Shown here one piece after another: positions 23,130 through 32,850 of a stretch of 64,000 nt of DNA. The notes below the pieces were generated by a model, which saw only the letters and a program-made list of their open reading frames with translations, was not told the origin of the DNA and ran no database searches. The position numbers and the translations under genes were made by a program. Source of the stretch: Lenzites betulinus (taxonomy: Eukaryota > Basidiomycota > Agaricomycetes > Polyporales > Polyporaceae); NCBI GenBank assembly GCA_022264855.1, contig JABYQU010000015.1, positions 558,001 through 622,000 on the forward strand. Reading direction: 5' to 3'. Within the stretch, counting starts at the first letter, position 1; every line of letters begins with the position of its first letter.

Positions 23130-25426
23130 TCATGGGTCGGGTTCCTCTGAATTCTTCTGATCAGGATCCGCCGACTGCCCACGCTTGGGCTGGGGGTTCT
23201 GGTGGTCCTGCGTCCACGGTACGAACGATCGGGTACCTCCACGAAGCTCCTCGCAGGCCTTCTCCACGAGTCTGGCGAGTTTTGGTGCCTCGATGCGCGA
23301 TAATCTGAACAAAAAGGCAGCGAGGTTGATAGCATCGATCAGGTTCGAGATGTTGAATGTAGGAGCGTTGCGTTCCATGATGTGAATGACTGGGACCTTA
23401 ATTCGAATGCGGTCGAGTCAACTGAATGATGCCACGTGAGCGGTTTATCTCAACTCACGGTGTACTGTATTCCCAAATTGTCTTGACGACTCTCTTCTTC
23501 GCACCAACCAAATATGACAACGCCGGTGGTACCTTCGATGATGAGAGTGCAAACAGGTACATTTGTTATCCCGAGTGAGTGAAAGAATCTGAGAACACCC
23601 GCCATGTAGGCGCGGGCCTGGTTGCCTGCCTTCACGAGGTCGCCGTTTTCCTTCTTGTTCTCGACCGTAAGAAACGGTACATGGAGGTCTCTTCCGGTGC
23701 TACGAGCAAAGGGGGAGGGTTCTCGACGACGGACCCAAGGTATAGAGGGCGGCAAGTACTTCAGATATGCATCGGAGATGACGGCCAACCTTCCACCTAC
23801 CAGCATGCCATTAGTAGTGGACCATAAATCGCCAGATACGACGGCACGCACATGGCTTATGGTCTTCAATCAGACTCAGTGAGCCGATGGCCGCTTCCAG
23901 CGTTGGCTCCCACCCCGCAGGTTTTGGAGACAGACCCTCATTGGTGGCGGCAGCCGTCAACGTTTGCTCTCCAGAACGAGTGGGAGTGGCTTGAAGAATG
24001 CCTGCCATAGAATTGAGCAATTGTTGTACACATAGCTGATATTGGAAACATACCTTCCTTGGAGCATAAAGAGACATGACATGAAGTTGCAAAAATATCG
24101 CGGGGCTTTTCGGTATCCGCTGAAGGAGTCGGACTCGAAGGAATGCTACTGATCTCTTCGGGGGCCGTAGCCTTCGATCTGGATGTGGTTTCAGGAGTAG
24201 GCATAGGCATGATACCAAATTTGTGGCAGGCTGGAGCGTTCAGAGCAATGCCCCTGAAAAAGTCTGGGATCAAGATGACACCGGCTGCGTCGCAGGTTCC
24301 TGTGCGGGGGTCTTCGAAGTGACGTTTCGTAAGAGCCTGTTGGTTGGCGCTGGTCACGCGCGCGCCAGAAATCACAACGCCCATGTCAAGAGCCTTCTCG
24401 CTACTGTACCGCGCGAGTGCGTTCACAGACATGGTATAAAGCCTCTGTGCGTCTTCTTTGTCGCTGGTAGATAAAGGGAGAGAGGGGCCCAGCGTGTAAG
24501 TTTCATATCCTGTGGCCTCCCGTTCCAACTCTTGCAAGTGGGCTGAATAGGTTGCACCGAGTCTCCCTAGGTGCTGTGTCACGCTTTGGACAGCATCATA
24601 CATATCATTGCGAGGCAGCTTCAACATCTTCTCGTACCTGGAGTGGAATTTGTGAATATTAAATATGTTTCGGCGACATTCTACTCACAAGGCGCCAACC
24701 ACAACGGGCCCCTTGTTGTCTAGCGCGCATTCGAGGATTAAATCCCAGAAACGCTGATAAAAAGCCTCGGAGAAATGTTCCTGCTCCTGAAACGCATTTC
24801 CGTAGCCTGCATTCGCGACAATTCGAAGAAAGAACTGAAGATGGTTATCGAGGAGGGTGGAAAACTGCCGGCAAATCTCCTTCTCCTCGACCGTAGTAGC
24901 TGAGGTACCGTCTGGCAAACCCGCAATAGAATCCCGTAGCTGAACGGCTAAGGGACCGAGGTGGCGATCCCAGGAGAAATCGCGATCCATCTAGTGGCCC
25001 GACTTGAGATATAAGGCCTTCAGAGCAACAGGAGACATACCAGGTTGAAGTCCGATGAAGTAACCGAAAGGAGCCGGTAGAAATTGTTGATAGACTCCAA
25101 GTGTGTTCCATGATAGGCTGTCTGGCCATAGGGAGTACTCAGAGCCCAGTGCGGTGGTATGGTGTGCGTCACGATGTGACGATCAAACCTCCACTGCCAC
25201 GATCGTTCGGCCTCCCCTTTGCCTGGCTTCCGACCAGCCATCCTAAGGAAGAATATCAGGTCAACAATAGACGGAAGTATGTGTGTGCGCACGCAGAAAG
25301 GGAATATGTCCGCGAAGGTTTGGCCGTCGAGGCCACTCCGAGGCTGTCACTGGGTGGTTTGCTCTCGACCTCACTCGCCCCAGAGGTTACTACGGAGTCC
25401 TGCGGACCTTCGGTAGCCGCAGGCAT
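23130..25426 (-). CDS. Uncharacterised basidiomycete protein with ExK-type segment
   Basis: I do not recognise this protein. Proposed start MPAATEGPQDSVVTSGASEV at 25426, spliced (intron about 25292-25243, GTGCGC...TTAG) into MAGRKPGKGEAERSWQWRFD and RHIVTHTIPPHWALSTPYG. Exons follow with FFLRIVANAGYGNAFQEQE, AFYQRFWDLILECALD, LPRNDMYDAVQSVTQHLGRL, a Ser/Pro-rich linker, DLWSTTNGMLVGGRLAVISD and YLKYLPPSIPWVRRREPSPF. Then come HVPFLTVENKKENGDLV and QARAYMAGVLRFFHSLGI, VVIFGWCEEE, and a final helix-rich exon from MERNAPTFNISNLIDAINLA to the stop at 23130. The spaced Asp ... Glu-x-Lys (SDAYLKYL ... VENKK) on a predicted strand recalls PD-(D/E)XK nuclease folds, but that is only a pattern guess. 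It lies inside the segment bracketed by direct repeats, tail-to-head with the gene at 25619-27121; the two could be one gene. Confidence 0.55.
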
Positions 25427-25618
25427 CTCCACCTCTGTAAATACAATATCTGGAACTCTGCATACCACTCAGCCGGTCTCGCAAATATGAATGAGGCCGA
25501 TGGAACACGTACGACGAAGCTGGTTTGAGGGCCTTGCCTGATGATTTCAGCTTTTTCGGAGGCATTCTTCAAAGAAGTTATTTCAGGTGCCAACGAACGG
25601 TGCGCGAGGAGGAAAGGC

Positions 25619-27121
25619 TTACACTCTGTCGCACTGTGGTATGGGTAGGAGAGGTGGCGTGTCCTGGAGCCATCTACGCATGGAGTCGTCTATATTTCTG
25701 GCTTCTGGCTCCTCCGCATGCCTCAGCCGGTCCGCCCTCCAGGAAAGATAATCAGCGATGGTGGAGTCCATTCTCACAACGGCGGTCTCTGAGTCAAGTT
25801 TCCTCTTGAGGGACAACACCGATGCCGCAAGCAGCAACACAGATCCCACGTTGCACATGTCGTAGGCTATAGAAAGGCAACATGTGCCCGGTGCCCCCGA
25901 GGCCGAGACCGCGATATGCACATCAGGCTGTGAATCAATTCAGTCAGGCCCTGTGCCCGGTTGCTGTACAAACTCACAAGGCCACCATCGATCAGGTTCG
26001 TGTCCTCTGGCCATGCGACGGCAAACCGTATAGTCGGGCTCTCCGGTGAGACGATCAGCCCCACGACCGGCTGGAAGATGCCACATGCCCGTCTGTGATA
26101 CACGGCACTCTGCAAAGCCAGCGCAATTCGATTGGGTGGAGCAACAACCAGGACGCACAGCTTGGAGGTGCCCTGGTGAGCAAGGAGCTCTGTCTCCGGT
26201 ACCTGTGCGGCCTCCTGTTCCTCGCTAGCACGAGTCGAACCACCGTAGTGACTGGAGATAGTCTGGTCCTCAAGCCGTTCGAGACGAGCGCGTTCCCGCC
26301 GTTCATTGATTTCCTCGAACTTTTCGAAGGTCCAGTCGTAATCAGATGAGAAACCGGATGAGCTGAACGTAGAGCTAGACGATTCTGTATCCCGAAAATC
26401 ATCTGAGCCGTTCAGGTAGTTGGTGAGGGTAGCAACTTTGGCTGCGCTTCTAGTCTCAGATGGAGATTCAGATTCGTGCTCTGCTTTGTCACCGGGGAGC
26501 AGAGTAAAGGCGAACGTAGCGGTGGAGTAGCGTGGCAGGAAACGCAAAAGGGGGTCGTGACATGGGAAAGCCGGTCTGGAGAGCGCAAACCGTACGTCCT
26601 CTCTGCACTTGTTTAGCGAATCATATACCTGCAACTGAAATGAACTGGGACTCACAATACAGACACTCGAGGGCATGCCTCCCGGAGACATGTTTCGACG
26701 AGATTGATGACGACGGACGTCAAAGCGCGGGAGAAACCCCCAAAAATCGCCGTCTTTGCGAGCTGGTGTTGCGCCAGGTGGACAGCTGAGAGGACATCGG
26801 GCACGATGTATTCCATCCCATGAATTCCTGCGCTGTCGCGAAGAGTTTCAGATATTCTTCCCTCTGACAAGAGCTGCGCTTCGACTTCAACGAGTCCAGC
26901 ATCATCTACAAGAGTACCAGACTCCCTAATTTTCTACCGGACGTTTAGTCAAGTATGGATGAATGCACAAGTTCGTGACTGCTACCTACCTCGAAAACCC
27001 ACGGTGGTAGTGTTTGAGTGCCAAAGCTAGCCATTAGTTCCCGGACTTGTAGTGGTGCATCCTCGAGGCAGGATATATCGTGGAGGGTTATATTTCGTGG
27101 GGTGTAATCTGGTAGAGGCAT
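25619..27121 (-). CDS. Uncharacterised protein, partner of the downstream gene
   Basis: Not recognised. Start MPLPDYTPRNITLHDISCLE at 27121; a stop lies just upstream in frame. Exon 1 runs to ...QTLPPWVFE and is spliced at a GTAGGT donor to ESGTLVDDAGLVEVEAQLLS. That exon continues with EYIVPDVLSAVHLAQHQLAK and TSVVINLVETCLREACPRVS. The third exon has a Ser-rich, acidic linker (SSSSTFSSSGFSSDYD), a charged helix (FEEINERRERARLERLEDQ) and a compact region with LCVLVVAPPNRIALALQSAV and PTIRFAVAWPEDTNLIDG. The last exon contains MCNVGSVLLLAASVLSLKRK and closes ...PIPQCDRV at 25619. A GTAAGC donor at that stop could instead splice onward, merging this with the gene at 23130-25426. No known catalytic motif seen. 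Same strand and head-to-tail with its neighbour. Confidence 0.5.
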
Positions 27122-28501
27122 GTACAGTTCGGCTTGGTGTAGGTCTTTGGATGACTGTCGCTAATAAGTGTTAGTGAAACCCAACATGCAAGCGCTTGGC
27201 CTGCGAACGCGACTGATATGTGACGAACGCGGGCACGTGTGGGTGACAGCGTGACTTTCGACGTTTGTCGCGCACCGCGGCGCGCGTGTCCGTCCTTCTA
27301 CCACCAATGTTTTTCCGATATTTTGGTAGGAACCTGGAGTTTTATAGGGCGCATGAGGAAGGCGATAAAATGGGAACAAATCTGGTTGTGCACCGCGGCC
27401 TGGTCATAGCTTGTGGCTGAGTTTTGTCGCGATCCGTAGTTGGATTTTGAGGTGGTGGCACTGGCTAAGTTCTGCGAGACCGTGGAGCCTCTCTATGAAA
27501 GTCGTTATCGGACAATAATCGCAGACCGAGGTTGTGTGAATGCTCACTAGTATTCCGGCAGGAGCACTGGGGATCATTGGGGATCATGGCAAATCACGTG
27601 TGCGCATATGTGATCGGACGTGATCATGCGCGCCTGTTACTTCGCCGCAGGTTCCTGAACTATCATGAACGTTCATATGTCTCCAGATCATGCACGGTAC
27701 ACGGCTTCCCGGATATGTAAGCACCTGTGAGCACCTGTGATCATCTCTGTTTGTGGTTAGCCCTACCCGGATTTTGTGCACAGGAGAGGTTGTGCGAGCC
27801 TCGATGGCGGCCATCAGGAAAGCCTCCGTGAACCAGGGGCCTCATATGGTAACGCCTGGCTGGATGGAGGCGCTGGAGACACCCCCCATCATATGGAGAC
27901 AGGGCGTCTCCATTAGTGCCAAAATGAAGACTATGGAGGCTGTCTCACGGCTTGCACGCGCAACTCACCAACACTGTGCTGCTTGTTTGCCCTCAGTTAG
28001 ATCGTGATCAGGCTTCAGAAGAGCATATGCTTAGGTTTGTGAACGAAAACACGCAGATTTTGAGGGATAGTCAACGGGATGGAGAACGCGTCTCCGTATG
28101 GAGGCCCCTGGAGCGCTGGAGACAGGCGTCTCCATCTGGAGGATTTGGCGTTTCCTGATGGCTTCTTGGGAGCAGCTCACCTTTACAACATCGGGAACAC
28201 CTACTGCGTGTCCAGGCTATTCGGTAAGTACTTACGTGCTCACAAGGTTCCAGAGAAATCGAGAAATCTGAGTGCGCGACGACGAGGGGGCGTCACTGCG
28301 TCAGGCCTTGACGTCCGGTGCGTATCTTCCGGCGTGCGGGCGGGTGCGCATGACGCGTGGACGCGGTTGTGCGTTGAGAAGATGCACTCGCACTCGGGAA
28401 CTAGCATGCAGCCGACTTTGAATTTCCATTTGAACTTGAAGCAGGACAGCATGAAGACCTTCAGCACGCTCATCTCCATCTGCGCCGTCGCCGCTAAACT
28501 A
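27122..28501. other. Gene-free stretch with palindromes and short repeats
   Basis: About 1.4 kb without a credible gene. It holds tandem GCACCTGTGA units (27721-27740), the 12-nt palindrome ATGAACGTTCAT (about 27665), and two patches (about 27865-27915 and 28075-28145) rich in TGGAG and GGAGAC...GTCTCC hairpins. The rest shows nothing recognisable. Confidence 0.4.
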
Positions 28502-28896
28502 TCTGAATCTAACTCATTGCAATGTTACCCCGGGGCCCGGCGGACCACTATGAATACTAGTCGACACCCCATAAGTGCTTGTGGACAACACCTTATGCGA
28601 TGAATCGAGTCGGGTGGATGTAGGGTGGATGGTGCAGCAAAGGAATTTGTCGAACTACTTAACCTAGTGGCCCGGGATGGCGGCCCGACCCGGGGACAGT
28701 GTTCTCGCGTTCGGCACCGATTCACAGCGTGTATCAGTACTACTGATATATCAGCAGGTACATGACCAGAAGCTATTAATGTCGAACCTTGTTCATCTCA
28801 CCGATGTGTCTAGGGAGTGTACGGCTTGTTCTTGTCGACCTTGAAGCAGCGGAACTGGCTGTGCCTGAATATTTCTGCTACATAACAACCATGGAT
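28502..28896. repeat. Diverged direct repeat, copy 2
   Basis: About 395 bp matching 21821-22187 in the same orientation. It differs by point changes, a short tandem expansion (GGTGGATGTAGGGTGGATGG) and an extra AT-rich block of about 25 bp containing ACTGATATATCAG. It lies about 250 bp beyond the 3' end of the first ferric reductase. From 28897 to 29150 nothing else is recognisable. Confidence 0.75.
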
Positions 28897-29150
28897 GAGA
28901 CTCTACACTCTACAAGGGCTCTAGCTATAGGATGTCAGGAGGCGTAGAACTGTTCATACAGCGTAAGCGTAAGCACCAGTCTTCGTGAATTCGTACAACG
29001 TCGTGTCCCGGCCCTCAGCGCCTGTCTATCGGGATTCTTTTGTCTACAGGAGCCTCTAGATTCTAGGGGTCTATTACCGCGTATGTGCGATGCAAAAGCG
29101 CAATATGAGCGAGGATATGTGGTCGGAGAGGAGGAGAGGGCAAGAGTGGA

Positions 29151-31724
29151 TCACATCCGGAACTGCTCGACGCTGAGTAGCACGGTTGGGGTGCCCTTCA
29201 TCGTCGCCACCGGGCCCGCGAACGGCTGGGAGAGTGTGGAGCGCACAGAGGCGACAAGACCGTCGGGTCCAGACACTGTAAGGTAACAGCAGGCGTGAGC
29301 ATCATACGGAGATATTGCGGGGAGGCAGTTAAGTGAACTGACCATCGACCGCGACCGCGCCCTCCGAGGTCGTGACCTCGTCCTCCAGGATCTGCGCCAT
29401 GTCCGGCCGGCCTGACCTGCGCGAGATTCCCGTGTAGTACGTCGGCGACGTCGGTGTGGATGCGCCCGTGTCGATCTTTTTCTCTGACTCGCCGCACTCG
29501 GCGATGGACAGGCGGGACAGCGTGGGCGCAGGCGAGGACGAAGACGCGGACGAAGACGCGGACGAAGATGTGATCGTCGCGTCCTTTTCGTTGTCGAAGT
29601 TCTTCTCGATGTCCGGGATTGCCCCGAGAGTGCCGTCGCGGCGCTCGCCGGTGAGGTAGACTTCGACGAGGAGGGAAATAGAGGGGGGCGCGAGGGCGAC
29701 GACCTTCGCGATATCGGACGCGACCCACTCGTATTCAGCTGTGCGCTTGCGATGAGTGTGGTCCCTGACTAGCAATGAGACGACAACGCTTACTCTCAGT
29801 ACGAACAGCCCAGACGAAGACGACGCGCTTCGCACTAGCGTCAGATGCGTGAATATCCCTGAAACTCGCGTAAGTATCTTTCGATTCCGCAACATGGTAG
29901 GTCGGATACGCACTTGAACAACTGATGCATGCGAGCAACAGTATATGTGACACCAGTACCACCTGGGGACAACCCTTGTCAGAATGTCACCAAACACGTT
30001 GATATGGACCGAAACTTACCAGCGATGAAGATACACGTGGTGAATGCCCGAATATCCTCGGGGTGCCCATAGGGGCCGTCGAAGAACGCGTTCAGCTCAC
30101 ACCTCCCGGTAGGCATCGCACGCTTCATAAGCGTCTTCGTCTGCCCGCCCTGCACGCGCACGATGAAGAGCATCTCCGCCTCGTTACCGCCCTCCTCCTT
30201 CTCGTAGACGCTCCCAATGGTGAACGGGTGCGACTGTATACCGAGCGCTGGGAACGCAAGGAAGACGTGTTGACCGGCGATCCAACCGCCGGGGATCCTG
30301 CGCCGGAGGGTAACGCGGAGCCCGTCGGCGCCGATGTACTCGATGACCGCCTTGCGATTCTTCGGGCGGAGGATGAAGTTATAGAGGACGTAACGCGAGC
30401 CGCGGAGGGCACGGTCGAAGCCCCAGATGACGTAGCACGGCCAGACGAGGTATCCGTATTCCTCCCCAATGCAGTGGAGATGGGCCGTGACGATGAAGAT
30501 GCTGCAAGTGCGGGATGAGTTGGGCACGTTACGGGGGTGGGGATGGTGCTTACATGATGAGGATGACGTGACTTGTGTAGAATACTTCATAATAGGCGTG
30601 ACGGATTTGCTTGATCCCCATGATGGAGGTAAGAGTCTGAGCGACTGCCGCCACTAGGCCGAGGACCTTCCAATCGGCACTCAACAGTAGACGTTCCCTA
30701 TACGCAAATTAGAGTGCGAAACCCCATAACTGCATTGTGTACGCACGATCGGAAGTACCTGAAGGAGGGGAACAGGTAGATCAGCAAAACGTCTTCGAGA
30801 CGCAATCAATGCGAACTCACTCTCCGACGAAATGAAGCCATGTCAAGAAGAGGAGGCAGCGAGATACGATACGATGCATCAGTACGACCTGTTAGCAAAT
30901 CAGCAACTGGACTGCTTCGTCAGATGCAGAAGGAGCCACCTTCTCATGCCCAAGCCCCGTGAGTTCTATGTAATGGTGAGCCTGTATACAATTACGGTAT
31001 AGTAGCATACTCACTAGTCAGAGGGTTGTTCTTCAAAGCGAGGAACACAGCCAGCGGCATCTGACCCGCAGCGATGATGCCCGCATTAGCACTCCAATAC
31101 TTCGGCATGAGGTTGACAGCGGGATTCATCGTTTCGGCTGTTATGCATGTCCATCAGACCGGAGTAGCATCGATGTTCAAGGCCGAGCACTTACTGGGAG
31201 CGTAGACAAACGCGAGACAACCACCGACATACAACAGGGTAAGCGCAACTTCGACCAACGTCATATCGACATAGGGGATCCTGACCCGGAAGCCCCAGAT
31301 ACGAGACGCGGAGAGAATGGCGTGAGGGAAGCGGCGGAGGGAGAGTCTGCCCGTCCTTGAGGGTGCAGGGACGGCGTCCTGCGTACGACGGCGAGCCTGG
31401 TACCGACGGTAGGTGGCCCACGCAATAAATACAGCGTTGATCACCGCGGCTATCCCGATGAGCGCGAGAATACCCCAGTATGAGTTTTGGATCGCCCCCT
31501 GGAAGCAGAGTACATGTTAAACAGGCGCTACATGGCAGAGATGTGGACGCAGAACGTACATGCTTGTATTTGACGGCAACAGTTGTCTTTACGACGCCCT
31601 TGCTTGTGATAGTGCTCGTCACACGCGGAAGTGCAACGGGGCTACCAGCGAAGGACGTGATAACAGCAGATAGAACGTCAGCGGCGGACGAGGGCGCCAC
31701 GGTAGGGGCAGCAAAGTCGGTCAT
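29151..31724 (-). CDS. Ferric/cupric reductase transmembrane protein, copy 1
   Basis: Plasma-membrane flavocytochrome that reduces extracellular Fe3+/Cu2+ with electrons from cytosolic NADPH. Start MTDFAAPTVAPSSAADVLSA at 31724. Membrane helices follow, with haem-ligand histidines in MHRIVSRCLLFLTWLHF and in TSHVILIIIFIVTAHLHC. The FAD-binding segment has HPFTIGSV. NADPH-binding elements are FDGPYGHPEDIRAF and FIAGGTGVTYTVARM. A hydrophilic insert rich in Ser/Asp (SSSASSSASSSSPAPTLS) precedes the C-terminal exon ending LLSVEQFRM at 29151. The exon pattern matches the neighbouring copy, showing tandem duplication. An ATCTGATAA site lies 194-202 bp before the ATG, fitting iron-responsive control by a Fep1/Urbs1-type GATA repressor (inference). 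Confidence 0.93.
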
Positions 31725-32850
31725 ATCGGAACGTGGGGACTTTGGGGAGGGGGCAGAGGGTGCGCCCTTTGCGCGACATATCTGGAAGCATTTTATATGC
31801 CTCGCGCGGATATCTGGCCGCTAGAAAATAACGAGAATGGAGTCGCAACCTGAACGAGGGAGCGCGTTGAGGCGCGACGACCGCATGAACCGTCTCGATC
31901 GGGATCACCCTCGCATTATCTGATAAGATGATACCCGCCATCTGGGCGCTTCCAAAAGGAAGATGATCTCTTCGACGTTCCACTGCGCGCCCTCTTCCGC
32001 CCGACCTCCTCGCCGCACGCAGCAAATATTCCGTGTCCGGAACCTGGGGCCGATCTATTTTCTTGGGGATTTTGTGGTCTATCGATTCGCTGCGTCTCTC
32101 AGGAACGCGTCCGCTATTGTATCCTCGGTACCGTCAGCACGACCGTGCTCACTTCGCGATCGGCGGCAAAGGCTCCAGCTTCCCATAGCGCCGCCGGAGA
32201 CAATCTTAGATTACCCAGCTGCATTATTGGTGAACAGGGTTGAGGGCCAGATGCTCGGGAGGACGCCAAGTAAACGTGGAGTTCCGATTATTTTGCCGAC
32301 AGTCGGCGTGTCTTGCCCCGTTCCCCACCAGGTCCGAGTCGACTTTCCGCCTCGACGCGCAGTCATTTTGATCGCTCGATCTCCGTCACACCGCCGGCAC
32401 AACTCTGCTTATTTGTTTAACGAGGCATCGAGTGCGCAGGAACGCGCAAATACGAACTCACTGGTGTTCCTGGACGTTGAGACCGAGTCAACGGCACCAG
32501 TGGTTTGCGAATCCGTAAATAACGGCTAGGACTGGCCACTGCGATTATGATGCAACGACGGCATAATACTGCTTCGCGACGATCGCGAGTCGCGACCCAA
32601 GGATATTCAGTGCGTGAGAAATATTCAATCAGTGCAAAACTACTCCGCCTTCAGCCAACTCAAAAGCACACGCGCCGCTCGGCGCGCCCAGAAGGAATCC
32701 ACAAATCAGTGATGCATTATAAATCTAGATGGCTACATGAGATGCTATACTAACATGATACAGCGTGGGGGTTGTCTAACGGTAACGATACAAGAATTAG
32801 TCTCGAGAATAACGTAAACGTACTCTATGGGGCCTGGAGCGGCGCCGGCC
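31725..32850. other. Intergenic region between ferric reductase copies
   Basis: About 1.1 kb holding the promoter of copy 1 (next to 31725) and the 3' flank of copy 2. The iron-type GATA palindrome is at 31916-31926. A plus-strand open frame at 31963-32529 begins with ATG but has no recognisable domain or composition typical of the genes here, so it was not called. Confidence 0.5.
31916..31929 (-). promoter_or_regulatory. Palindromic GATA site, candidate Fep1/Urbs1-type iron regulator element
   Basis: The sequence TTATCTGATAAGAT contains both ATCTGATAA and, on the other strand, ATCAGATAA. Both match the ATC(A/T)GATAA form bound by fungal iron-sensing GATA factors (Urbs1, SREA, Fep1), which repress iron-uptake genes when iron is plentiful. 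It sits 192-205 bp upstream of the first reductase ATG. The match is seen; its function is inferred. Confidence 0.6.

Noticed and set aside
21821..28896. Reading the two direct repeats as LTRs of one intact retrotransposon
   Set aside because: No gag, protease, integrase or reverse transcriptase between them, and the inner genes are spliced host-type genes on one strand.
31963..32529. 188-codon plus-strand frame between the ferric reductases
   Set aside because: ATG start but no recognisable domain, and it lies over promoter DNA. Could not be supported.
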